Part shown: in pieces, positions 23,301-30,277 of the stretch
Position numbering within the stretch: the stretch's first letter is position 1
Layout of the letters: each line of letters opens with the position of its first letter
Source: DATCVR01 sp036566745
Lineage (GTDB): Bacteria; Actinomycetota; Actinomycetes; Jiangellales; Jiangellaceae
Direction of reading: 5' to 3'
Assembly: GCA_036566745.1 (NCBI GenBank)
Contig: DATCVR010000390.1
Coordinates: 1-30,277, forward strand
Length of the DNA: 30,277 bases
Made by a program: the position numbers and the translations under genes
Notes under the pieces: model-generated
Seen by the model: the letters and a program-made list of their open reading frames with translations, nothing else
Databases searched by the model: none
Told to the model about the DNA's origin: nothing

Positions 23301-23720
23301 TCAGGAGTTCTGGATGTCGCCCAGGGCGGCGTCGCTCTTCCTGACGTCGGCGCTGAATTGCTGCAGCACGACGCCGAGAGTGGCCTGGATCTGGGGAATC
23401 GCGGCCAGAAGGGACATGACGACTGGCTGTACTGTGGCCTGGAGATCCGCCGCCTGCTGGGTCAGCCCCTCGCCACTCTGGCGAGCCGCTGCGATGCCCT
23501 CCTGATAGGGCCTGACATCGGTCTGTGTGAGATTCGTACCGAGCTGGCTCAGAGCGCTGGCGGCATTGCTCAGCTCGCCCGGGAGCTTCTGGAGACCGTC
23601 AAGCAACGGCTTGAGCCGACCGACGGCCTGCTGAGCCTTGTCGATCTGGTCGGCGAATTCACGGCCGCCCTCGGCCACCGCGGCCCTGGCCTGGCCGACG
23701 TGGCTGCTGTCGAAGCTCAT
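23301..23720 (-). CDS. Helical 139-aa protein, possible secreted or structural subunit
   Basis: This protein has long amphipathic helices with regular heptads (ARAAVAEGGREFADQIDKAQ, then VGRLKPLLDGLQKLPGELSN). A second half is rich in Gln/Ala (LTQQAADLQATVQPVVMSLL). It has no signal peptide, and one mildly hydrophobic stretch at about 98-112. It resembles WXG100/LXG-type or other coiled-coil exported proteins in make-up, without the motif. Its neighbours on both sides are operon members of similar character. Confidence 0.7.
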   Translation of the reverse strand: MSFDSSHVGQARAAVAEGGREFADQIDKAQQAVGRLKPLLDGLQKLPGELSNAASALSQLGTNLTQTDVRPYQEGIAAARQSGEGLTQQAADLQATVQPVVMSLLAAIPQIQATLGVVLQQFSADVRKSDAALGDIQNS

Positions 23721-23821
23721 GGTCGGTCGACTCCCATCGATGTGTGTCTGTGCTGCTCATGGACGAAGGTGGTGCGAAGCCGTTCTCTGTGACAACGATC
23801 GCCGCGCTGGCGGGACCATGA

Positions 23822-24583
23822 TCACATGATCGCAACGGCGATGATCCGGGTCAGGGCGATGCCCAGGGCGGCGGGGCCCACGATGCGCGCGGCGAGGTGT
23901 GCGGCGCCGGCCGCGTCGAACACGCGGGCCAGCACCGGGCCGGTGAAGACACCTGGGAGCTGGCGAGCGACGGCCACGCCGACTCCTGCGCCGGCGACCA
24001 CGAGGGTGCCGAGTACGAGGAAGATCAGCGATGTCGGCGACAGCGCGGCGGCCAGGGTGTTCCCACCGCCGGCGAAGACCGTCAGGGCCGCGACCAGCAG
24101 TGCCACCGCGGTCGAGGCGACGATGACGAGCTGACGGGAGTGGGCGTCGCGGTGCTGGGCCCATCGCTCGAACCGCTCGCCAGCTTCGTGGAGGGCGTCA
24201 CGATCGCGAGACAGCGCGGCCACCGCGGGTGCGAGCTCGACCGCGGCGGCGCTGAAGCCGATCGAGCCGCTGCTGGGGAGATCGGCCTCGGGCAGTCCGT
24301 GGGTGGCGCGCAGCGCGGCCGCGTCCTTCTCGGCGGCGTCGGCTTCGGCACGGGCCTTCTCGATCTGGCGACGCTGGGTGGCGGAGGAACGCACGAGCTG
24401 CTCGCGCTCCTCGTACGCGCCAAGGTCGTTGTCCTGAAGGGAGAGCTCGGTGGTGCTCAGCGAGCTGGCGAAGCGCGACAGCGTGGTGCAGTAGGCCCGC
24501 ATCGTCGGGTCCTCGATCGACCGGATCGAGCGCTCACCCACGCGCCACGGCCCAGGGTCCGCACCATCTGTGTGAGTCGTCAT
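23822..24583 (-). CDS. Coiled-coil membrane protein
   Basis: This 253-aa protein has a soluble N-terminal half with a coiled coil (about 55-95; QRRQIEKARAEADAAEKDAA) and a second helical stretch (115-150). Membrane helices lie at about 151-171 and 183-207, and possibly 231-253. It would anchor a cytoplasmic coiled coil at the membrane and is the clearest candidate for a membrane base in this operon. The ATG is preceded only by GGGTGATGG, a weak site, and lies downstream of a strong intergenic hairpin. The family is unknown. Confidence 0.75.
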   Translation of the reverse strand: MTTHTDGADPGPWRVGERSIRSIEDPTMRAYCTTLSRFASSLSTTELSLQDNDLGAYEEREQLVRSSATQRRQIEKARAEADAAEKDAAALRATHGLPEADLPSSGSIGFSAAAVELAPAVAALSRDRDALHEAGERFERWAQHRDAHSRQLVIVASTAVALLVAALTVFAGGGNTLAAALSPTSLIFLVLGTLVVAGAGVGVAVARQLPGVFTGPVLARVFDAAGAAHLAARIVGPAALGIALTRIIAVAIM

Positions 24584-24629
24584 GAGCCATCACCCGTTCG
24601 TCAAGCTGAGGACCGATCCGAACAAGGGA

Positions 24630-24676
24630 CGAGGCCAGGCTCCACGCGGAGGTCGCTGCGCGGGAGCCTGGCCTCG
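24630..24676 (-). terminator. Strong hairpin inside the FtsK-like operon
   Basis: A perfect 14-bp stem, CGAGGCCAGGCTCC with its complement, encloses a 19-base loop in the 100-bp gap after the 97-aa protein gene. A modest CCCTTGTT follows on the minus strand. It looks like a terminator or attenuator separating the ATPase-side genes from the membrane-side genes. Confidence 0.6.
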
Positions 24677-24683
24677 ACGCGGA

Positions 24684-24977
24684 CTACTTCGTAGCCTCGG
24701 CGCGGGCATCGCGGCGGGTCTGTGCCAGAGCCTCGAGCTTGGCGCCGGTGGTCTGGAGGCTGGACTCGACGCGGGCGCCGACGGGCTGAAGGATGGCCTG
24801 AAGCTCTTCGTAGGCGTCCCGCGCCGCTTCCGGGCCAACGATCGGATCCACGAGCTTCTGCCAGTCGCGGAGGACCCTTCCGATGGCCTGGTCGACGACA
24901 TCGGCGGCCGGCGGAATCTGGGTAGAGGTTTCCTCGATGTTCAGTGCTGCTCTGAGCAGCTCGTCAGTCTTGCTCAC
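24684..24977 (-). CDS. Small helical protein (97 aa)
   Basis: The start is a GTG six bases after AAGGGA. The protein is almost wholly helical: DVVDQAIGRVLRDWQKLVDP, AARDAYEELQAILQPVGARV and TTGAKLEALAQTRRDARAEA. It has no Cys, no signal and no membrane segment. The size and two-helix pattern are like WXG100-type subunits, but there is no WXG turn. It is the second small gene downstream of the FtsK-like ATPase and ends before a strong hairpin. Confidence 0.7.
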   Translation of the reverse strand: MSKTDELLRAALNIEETSTQIPPAADVVDQAIGRVLRDWQKLVDPIVGPEAARDAYEELQAILQPVGARVESSLQTTGAKLEALAQTRRDARAEATK

Positions 24978-25027
24978 GGGTTATCCCTTCGAAGTCAGAA
25001 CGGTCTGTGTACGTGCATGAGGGCAGG

Positions 25028-25408
25028 TCAGCCCAGGGCGCGCTGCATGCGGTCGGCCTTATCGCGGATCTTGTCCACGACCGGCCTGGTGCCCGCCTCG
25101 ATGAGCTGCTTGACCTCAGACTCACCATTGGCCAGGATCTCGAGAGAGTCCTTCTGGTCCTTGCCGGACGTCGTGCTCGTCACGTGCTTCCGGGCGTTCG
25201 CGAAGATCGCAGCGATGACCTTGTGAACGTCAGCGCCGACGAAGAGCTTGTCCTGGGACTTCCGGAACTTCGCGACGGATTCTTCCGCGTCCGTCGGACC
25301 GCCGGAGCCGATGCTCGTGACGGTGCTGACAGCGCTACTGGTAGCGGAGCTCACTGCGCCGCCGACGGCAGAAGTGACCTTCCCCGCCTTCGTGTCCTTC
25401 CATGCCAT
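25028..25408 (-). CDS. Small Ser/Thr-rich then helical protein (126 aa)
   Basis: This protein has a GAAAGGA site. Residues 10-38 are small, Ser/Thr/Gly/Ala/Val-rich and weakly hydrophobic (TSAVGGAVSSATSSAVSTVT). The remainder is helical and charged, with a basic C-terminus (VVDKIRDKADRMQRALG). The N-terminal stretch could be a membrane-associating or glycine-zipper-like segment. It is the first gene after the FtsK-like ATPase, 118 bp downstream. I do not recognise the family. Confidence 0.7.
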   Translation of the reverse strand: MAWKDTKAGKVTSAVGGAVSSATSSAVSTVTSIGSGGPTDAEESVAKFRKSQDKLFVGADVHKVIAAIFANARKHVTSTTSGKDQKDSLEILANGESEVKQLIEAGTRPVVDKIRDKADRMQRALG

Positions 25409-25526
25409 GACGTGGTGTCCTTTCGTGTACTTGCGTAGTCGTGTGGCCGGGTCACTTACGTAGGTGGTAGGCGTGACCGGGTTGTGACAGCCGATTCTTT
25501 GGAATGTGGAACGTCATCGATGCTGG

Positions 25527-28307
25527 TCAGCGGCTTGTATGGGGCGGAAGCGGCGGGAGTTCGCCGTTGATGCGGAACGGGTCGACCAGCACGGGCACAC
25601 CTTCGCCGGCGATGTCGTGGAACCACATCCGGCCCCGCGGCGCGGCGTACGGCGGCCGCACGGTGAGGAACTGCGAGGCGTCGATGACGTGGTTGCTGGT
25701 GTCGGCTCGCAGCTGGAGACGGTCGGCGTCGGAGCCCAGCTTGCGCATCCGGTCGGGGGTGTCCACCCAGACGAGCGGGAACACCCGCTGGGACGGAGCG
25801 TCGCCGAACAGCCACTGGTAGGGGTGCGGCGGATCGCCCGGGCTGGGGAACATCGGCACTTCGGTGGAGTTGTACTGCACGCCCACAACCGCCACGTATG
25901 TCATGCCACTGAAGCCCGACGCGGCCTCCTGCAGGCCGCCCATCGTCTCCTCGGTGAACCGCTCGACGCGGTCGCCCAGCCACTCGCCGACCTGGTCGAG
26001 CGGCCGGCGCGAGGGGACGTCGTCGGGCATGAAGTCGAGCACGATGAACTTCGCGTCGGCGTTGGCCTTCTGCATGGCCAGCGACGCCAGCATCGCGGCG
26101 ATGGCCCCCACGCCCTTGGACTCGTCGCGGTTGGCGAGCACGAGGCCCCGCCCGTCGCCGGCCGCGAGCGGCAGACCGATGAGCGGCGGGTTGACGCCCA
26201 CCGGCGCGCCCACATACAGCGTGGGAGTGGTGGTCGCGGCGATGATGTCGCTGACGTCGGCGAGGTCGACCCCACCGGAACCACGGCTGACGCGGATCCG
26301 CTGGTCGGGGCCGTAGCGTGCGACGATCTCCTGTCGCATCGCCGACCGCTCGGCGTCGTCGAGCATGCCGGCCTGGAAGAGCTGGTCGGCGTCGACGTCA
26401 CCCCGGGCCGGGTTGAGCACACCCGAACCACGGCGACCCGTGTCGAGGCGGTCACGCACCATGCGGTCGAAGAGTCGGCTCAGCTCGTCGGGCTTGGCCC
26501 GCAGGCCCACCCGGAGCTCGAGCTGGTCGAAGATCGACGACTTCTGGCTGCCACGGCCGTTGCCGATCGAGGCGAGGCTCTGGGTGGCCAGCAGGACGTG
26601 GACGCCCTGGCTTCGACCCTGCTTGGCGAGGACGTCGAGGGCGTCCCAGGCTTCGTCTTCGGTGGGGCCGGCGAGCATGAGCTGGAACTCATCGCCTACG
26701 AACAGCACGCGGGGCAACACCTTGCCGGTGACCGCGCGGTACTGCGTGAGGTTCTTGATCTCGCGGCCGGCCTCGACCGAGGCCTCCTTGAACAGCATCT
26801 TCCGGGAGCGGTCGACGGCGAGCAGGTGGTGGAGGACGCCGAGGGCGAAGTTCGCGTCGGCCTCGATCCCGACCGCACGCACGTGCGGCAGCGCCGGACG
26901 ACCGGGCCGGGGCGCGTACTCGGCGAACTCGACACCGGCCTTCATGTCGAGCAGGTAGAGCTCGAGCTCCTGCGGCGAGTACCGGTGGACCAGCGAGTGG
27001 ATGAACGCGTGGAGCAGGGTCGTCTTGCCGGAACCCGACGGGCCCACCATGAGCCCGCCGATCGCGACGCCTTCGTCGTCACCCACACCGAGCTCGACGA
27101 CCTCGCCGTCGCCGGCCCGTCCGATCGGTGCCGAGATGGCCTTGGCGGTGTTGCCGCTGCCCATGGGCTCCTGGGCGATGATGTCGGCCAGCAGGATGGG
27201 CTTGGTCGAGCCGCGCTTGGCGGCCGGGGCGAGCACCTTGTTGAGGAACGCGTGCTGGCGGTCGGTCGGGGCCTGCGGAGGCCGCACCATCGCGATCGCG
27301 CCGATGTTCTTGGGTGCCGACGCCCACGTGGCCGAGCCGTCGCCCCAGATGTGGATGTGCTCGGAGTGCTCGGCGAGGTCGTCGAGGCGGACGCTGTTGG
27401 GCAGGTCACGGCTGGTGTCGACAACCGCGACGATCGAGACGCCGCAACGCTTGCCGGTGCGCGCGATGGCCCAGATCTGCTCGGCCGCCTGCGGGTTCAT
27501 GCCGGAGCTGACGCCCGCGGCGTAGATCAGCGAGCAGGGGATGCCGTTGGCCTCGTCCTTGAACCAGCGGGTGACGAGGGAGTCGTCGGGGCCGAGCAGC
27601 ACCTGGCTGTTGAGGCGGTGGATCTGGGTGCGGATCGAGGCCAGCTCGCCGCCGACCTCCTCTTGGCTGGCCCGGACGCCGCCGGTGGCCAGCGGGTCGT
27701 TGAGCCGACTGAGCAGGCCGAGGTTCTGGCCGAGCCCGCCCGGGTCGAGCAGGTGGACGCGCAGCGAGCCGGGCAGCGACGCCGCCAGCGCGCGGACCAC
27801 GAAGGCCTGGGCCATGGCGTTGGCCTGGTCGCGAGCCCCCGGCTCGTGGGTGATCAGGAGGTTCGAGCCCAGCACCGGCAGGGCCAGCGGGAGTTCGAGG
27901 ACACCACTGGGCGACGCGAAGCCCAGCGTGGCGGCGACGACGAGCGGGGCCGGCTGGACCGGCTGGTCGTACTCGCTCGACCACAGGTCGGACTCCCACG
28001 GCTCGTAGGCATAGCCCACGCTGTGCCGGAGGTGTTCCTCGACGTCGAGGCGGGCGCGGTCGAGCGAGGCGTCCAGGAGGGCGCGGGTGGTGACCTCACG
28101 CCGGCGAGCGGCACGCTCGGTGCTGCGCTGCGCTTCGGCGCGCTGCACCTTCTCGTGGGACTCGGCCGCGTCGGCGAGTGACCTCAGGCTTGCGGCATTG
28201 TGCTCGACGGTCTCGATCGCGGAGGTCAAACGGACCGGCGCGTCGCCCGAGGGGGACGCGCCGGCGGTCGACGTGGTCCGTCGCGACGCGACGGCCGAGA
28301 AGCCCAT
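25527..28307 (-). CDS. FtsK/EccC-type ATPase with one intact and two degenerate units
   Basis: This 926-aa protein follows AGAGGGGA. A coiled coil (about 28-95) is followed by three FtsK-like units. Unit 1 has a broken P-loop (THEPGARD, 153-160). Unit 2 is complete: GPSGSGKT at 422-429, LYLLDMKAGVEF, Walker B VLFVGDEFQ with D539 and E540, and HVLLATQS. Unit 3 has ANRDESKGVG (about 725-734; K731) and FIVLDFMPDD. EccC of type VII secretion also has three tandem units, but it begins with two membrane helices that are absent here. It should be a soluble hexameric motor driving protein or DNA. Four small helical genes follow. The Walker B DEFQ variant hints at a distinct branch. Confidence 0.88.
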   Translation of the reverse strand: MGFSAVASRRTTSTAGASPSGDAPVRLTSAIETVEHNAASLRSLADAAESHEKVQRAEAQRSTERAARRREVTTRALLDASLDRARLDVEEHLRHSVGYAYEPWESDLWSSEYDQPVQPAPLVVAATLGFASPSGVLELPLALPVLGSNLLITHEPGARDQANAMAQAFVVRALAASLPGSLRVHLLDPGGLGQNLGLLSRLNDPLATGGVRASQEEVGGELASIRTQIHRLNSQVLLGPDDSLVTRWFKDEANGIPCSLIYAAGVSSGMNPQAAEQIWAIARTGKRCGVSIVAVVDTSRDLPNSVRLDDLAEHSEHIHIWGDGSATWASAPKNIGAIAMVRPPQAPTDRQHAFLNKVLAPAAKRGSTKPILLADIIAQEPMGSGNTAKAISAPIGRAGDGEVVELGVGDDEGVAIGGLMVGPSGSGKTTLLHAFIHSLVHRYSPQELELYLLDMKAGVEFAEYAPRPGRPALPHVRAVGIEADANFALGVLHHLLAVDRSRKMLFKEASVEAGREIKNLTQYRAVTGKVLPRVLFVGDEFQLMLAGPTEDEAWDALDVLAKQGRSQGVHVLLATQSLASIGNGRGSQKSSIFDQLELRVGLRAKPDELSRLFDRMVRDRLDTGRRGSGVLNPARGDVDADQLFQAGMLDDAERSAMRQEIVARYGPDQRIRVSRGSGGVDLADVSDIIAATTTPTLYVGAPVGVNPPLIGLPLAAGDGRGLVLANRDESKGVGAIAAMLASLAMQKANADAKFIVLDFMPDDVPSRRPLDQVGEWLGDRVERFTEETMGGLQEAASGFSGMTYVAVVGVQYNSTEVPMFPSPGDPPHPYQWLFGDAPSQRVFPLVWVDTPDRMRKLGSDADRLQLRADTSNHVIDASQFLTVRPPYAAPRGRMWFHDIAGEGVPVLVDPFRINGELPPLPPHTSR

Positions 28308-28397
28308 GAGCGTCCCCTCTTCACCTGGATGACACGTGATGTTCGATCGTCAGGGGAGGTGCGGGATGGGGCGACTCTGTGACGCATCGGCCCAAGA

Positions 28398-29138
28398 TCA
28401 TCCTAACGGGGGTGAGGGCGTCCGGGCGAGCTCTTGGAGGACTGTGAGGACACCACGGGCGCCCGGAACCTCCAACGTCGCCAAAGCCTTGAGGCTCGGA
28501 CTGGTGTGGGTGCCGGTGCTGAGGATGCCGACGCCGGGAATGCCCTCGGCGTTCAGCTCCTGGATCATCCTGAACGCCGGACCGTCGTTGTTGCTGTCGC
28601 CGCCGTAGGCCGCGCCCGTCGCGCCGTACTTCTCCACCACGTCGCGCAGGGAGGTCCCCTTGTCGGGGCCGTCCGGGCGGATCGCCCAGTACGTGTTGCC
28701 CCGGACGGCGTGCAGGCCGGTGGCGTCGGCGACCGCCCGGACCTGCGCCTCGAGACCTTCGGGATACGCCGGGATCGGCGGCACGACGTGCAGGTTGCCG
28801 TACCGCTGGGGGATGAGCTCCCACGCGCTGCGGGATGCCGGCTCGCGGGAGCCGCCGCGACCGAAGTGGATCGCGTCGCGTAGGGCGATGAGCTCGCGCT
28901 CGATCACGTCGTCGTTGCTGTCACGCGTGGCGACGAGGTGCCGGGTCATCGACGCCTTGTTCCCCGCGACGGACGACATCAATGCCGAGCCGTCCGGGCT
29001 CGCCGGGCGAAGGTGGTCGAGAACCGCGTCCATCCTGGTCTCGAACGCCTTCAGTAGGTCGATGTTGCCGGCTTGCCAGGCCGCCTGCTGCGCCGTCAGC
29101 GCTTCGATCGCGGCCTTCATCTGCGCTTCGCTGTCCAT
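28398..29138 (-). CDS. Trehalose-phosphatase-like HAD C-terminal fold without the nucleophile motif
   Basis: This 246-aa protein has a helical N-terminus (1-95). Residues 118-240 match the pattern of OtsB-type HAD phosphatases: YWAIRPDGPDKGTSL (K160) and AYGGDSNNDGPAF (D181, D185), then VGILSTGTHTSPSLKALATL and a final VLTVLQELA. HAD motif III lysine and the motif IV acids remain, but no DxDGT nucleophile is visible upstream; the nearest text, ASPDGSALM, is a poor match. It could be an inactive sugar-phosphate binder. It stands just ahead of the FtsK-like ATPase in the same direction, 90 bp away, and may head that operon. Confidence 0.7.
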   Translation of the reverse strand: MDSEAQMKAAIEALTAQQAAWQAGNIDLLKAFETRMDAVLDHLRPASPDGSALMSSVAGNKASMTRHLVATRDSNDDVIERELIALRDAIHFGRGGSREPASRSAWELIPQRYGNLHVVPPIPAYPEGLEAQVRAVADATGLHAVRGNTYWAIRPDGPDKGTSLRDVVEKYGATGAAYGGDSNNDGPAFRMIQELNAEGIPGVGILSTGTHTSPSLKALATLEVPGARGVLTVLQELARTPSPPLG

Positions 29139-29211
29139 CCCCGGCCGTTCTCTTGACAGTGGCGTCGCCGACGTAGGTTCCTGGCCGGGCTCGGGTGTGA
29201 CCGGGAAGCGA

Positions 29212-29245
29212 GAACCCCGCCCGGACGATGGTCCGGACGGGGTTC
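29212..29245 (-). terminator. Terminator of the trxB-trxA operon
   Basis: A 15-bp stem with one mismatch (C29220/A29237) and a GATG loop lies 20 bases after the trxA stop. On the minus strand TTCTC follows the stem. It separates the housekeeping pair from the accessory operon downstream. Confidence 0.75.
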
Positions 29246-29264
29246 GTCGGTGGTGCGGGGGGGC

Positions 29265-29588
29265 TCAGCCCACGAAGTCGGAGAGGTCGTTCAGCAGCGC
29301 GGCCTTAGGCTTCGCACCGAGGATCTCCTTGACCACCTGGCCACCGGAGAACACCTTGAGCATCGGGATCGAGGTGATGCGGTAGGCAGCGGTGGTCTCG
29401 GGGTTCTCGTCGGTGTTGAGCTTGACGATCTCGAGCTTCTCCTGCGTGCCGGCGATCTCCTCGAGGATCGGGGCGATCATGCGGCACGGTCCGCACCACT
29501 CGGCCCAGAAGTCGACGAGCACCGGCTTGTCGCTCTGGAGAACCTTCGCGGTGAAGTCGGCGTCGGTCACGTGCTGGATGGTGCCCAT
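29265..29588 (-). CDS. trxA: Thioredoxin
   Basis: This protein is 107 aa from the ATG at 29588, after GGAGG; the longer open frame upstream overlaps trxB and is rejected. The active site is WCGPC (W31, C32, C35), the cis-proline is in SIPML (P75), and the length is standard. It reduces disulfides in cytoplasmic proteins and is recharged by the thioredoxin reductase encoded just upstream. All key residues are present. Confidence 0.97.
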   Translation of the reverse strand: MGTIQHVTDADFTAKVLQSDKPVLVDFWAEWCGPCRMIAPILEEIAGTQEKLEIVKLNTDENPETTAAYRITSIPMLKVFSGGQVVKEILGAKPKAALLNDLSDFVG

Positions 29589-29617
29589 GGATGGATCCTC
29601 CGGGGGATAGATGTGGT

Positions 29618-30277
29618 TCAGGAGATGACGAGTGCCTGGGTGGCCGAGACCGGCGCGCCGGTGGCGAGCTCGGCCAGGAACCGCTCGGCGTCGAGCGCGG
29701 CCGCGCATCCGGTGCCCGCAGCCGTGACGGCCTGGCGGTACGTGTGGTCGACGAGGTCGCCCGCGGCGAAGACGCCGGTGACGTCGGTGTGGGTGGACGG
29801 GGCGTCGACGACGACGTAGCCGTTGCCGTCGAGCTGGACCTGGCCCTTGACCAGCTCGGAGCGCGGGTCGTGGCCGATGGCGACGAACAGGCCGGTGACG
29901 TCGAGGTCGCGTTCGTCACCGGTGGTGGTGTCGCGCAGCCGGATGCCGGACACCTTCTCGTCGCCGTGGACGTCGACGACCTCGGCGTTCCAGACGAACT
30001 CGATCTTGTCGTTGGCGATGGCGCGCTCCTGCATCACCTTGGAGGCACGCAGCTCGTCGCGACGGTGGATGACGTAGACCTTGCGGGCGAACCGGGTCAG
30101 GAAGGTGGCTTCCTCCATCGCGGAGTCGCCGCCGCCCACCACCGCGATGTCCTGGTCGCGGAAGAAGAAGCCGTCGCACGTGGCACACCACGAGACGCCG
30201 TGGCCGGAGAGCCGCTTCTCGTTCAGCAGGCCGATCTCGCGGTAGCGCGAGCCCATGGCCAGGATGACGGCGTGGGC
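29618..30277 (-). CDS. trxB: Thioredoxin reductase, C-terminal part
   Basis: The gene continues past the right edge; 219 codons are visible. The redox-active CATC (in SWCATCDGFFF), the NADPH-binding GGGDSAMEEA, the HRRDELRAS motif that contacts NADP phosphate, and the FAD-closing GVFAAGDLVDHTYRQA are all present. The enzyme passes electrons from NADPH through FAD to thioredoxin. The frame is open to base 30277. The gene lies 29 bases before trxA and is almost certainly cotranscribed with it. Confidence 0.97.
   Translation of the reverse strand, partial: AHAVILAMGSRYREIGLLNEKRLSGHGVSWCATCDGFFFRDQDIAVVGGGDSAMEEATFLTRFARKVYVIHRRDELRASKVMQERAIANDKIEFVWNAEVVDVHGDEKVSGIRLRDTTTGDERDLDVTGLFVAIGHDPRSELVKGQVQLDGNGYVVVDAPSTHTDVTGVFAAGDLVDHTYRQAVTAAGTGCAAALDAERFLAELATGAPVSATQALVIS

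Noticed and set aside
25506..28181. An 891-codon plus-strand open frame opposite the FtsK-like ATPase
   Set aside because: It is the mirror of a well-supported gene in high-GC DNA. Its Gly/Arg/Val/Asp-rich translation has no domain, and the opposite strand has clear ATPase motifs.
29153..29179. TTGACA followed by TAGGTT on the plus strand
   Set aside because: Spacing is 15 bases, shorter than usual, and it would read only antisense to trxA.
1..30277. tRNA genes, CRISPR arrays, insertion sequences, integrases and attachment sites
   Set aside because: No cloverleaf sequence, spaced direct-repeat array, transposase or integrase motif, or flanking direct repeat pair was seen in the window.

Overview
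The window is high-GC DNA with dense, overlapping genes, frequent GTG starts and ATGA/TGATG gene junctions. It carries actinobacterial hallmark families: a helix-turn-helix/DUF5753 gene paired with a DUF397 gene, an actinobacterial-type conjugation module, and a trxB-trxA pair. It is best read as a chromosome segment of an actinomycete. A Nocardioidaceae-like host is a guess from gene content, not something the bases prove. Both window edges cut genes: a putative CpaF-type ATPase at the left and thioredoxin reductase at the right.

Region 1 (1-4347, minus strand) reads from right to left: a sigma-factor-like regulator, a perfect 15-bp inverted repeat, a ParA ATPase, a ribbon-helix-helix-like partner that overlaps it, a CpaB/SAF-type membrane protein, a TadZ-like protein with a degenerate P-loop, and the N-terminus of a gene in the position of CpaF/TadA. 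It looks like a partition pair joined to the base of a Tad pilus or VirB11-type ATPase locus.

Region 2 (4607-17718, plus strand) diverges from region 1 across a 259-bp gap holding repeated CTTGCC boxes and palindromes. It is an 11-gene type IV secretion/conjugation-like operon: helical protein, TcpC/VirB8-like, small two-helix membrane protein, PrgI/VirB3-like, VirB4 ATPase, VirB6-like polytopic protein, YbjN-like protein, a three-domain cell-wall hydrolase, a membrane-anchored Pro-rich protein, an FtsK/VirD4-like protein whose Walker A and B residues are replaced, and a small membrane protein. A strong hairpin ends the operon. No relaxase, integrase or replication gene is visible.

Region 3 (17821-20978) holds ordinary accessory genes: a DUF397/HTH-DUF5753 pair, two possible small coupled genes, a nitrilase-superfamily hydrolase and a DoxX-like membrane protein whose ribosome binding site lies in a predicted hairpin.

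Region 4 (21011-29138, minus strand) is the least familiar part. A 926-aa FtsK/EccC-type ATPase with one intact and two degenerate nucleotide-binding units is followed by four small helix-rich proteins, a coiled-coil membrane protein, an unknown protein with a HEAGH motif and a membrane-anchored J-domain protein. Ahead of it lies a protein resembling the C-terminal half of trehalose-phosphatase but without the nucleophile motif. This is the best candidate for an undescribed system, possibly a reduced type VII-like secretion or DNA/protein-translocating machine. Region 5 is the housekeeping trxB-trxA pair, separated from region 4 by a terminator.
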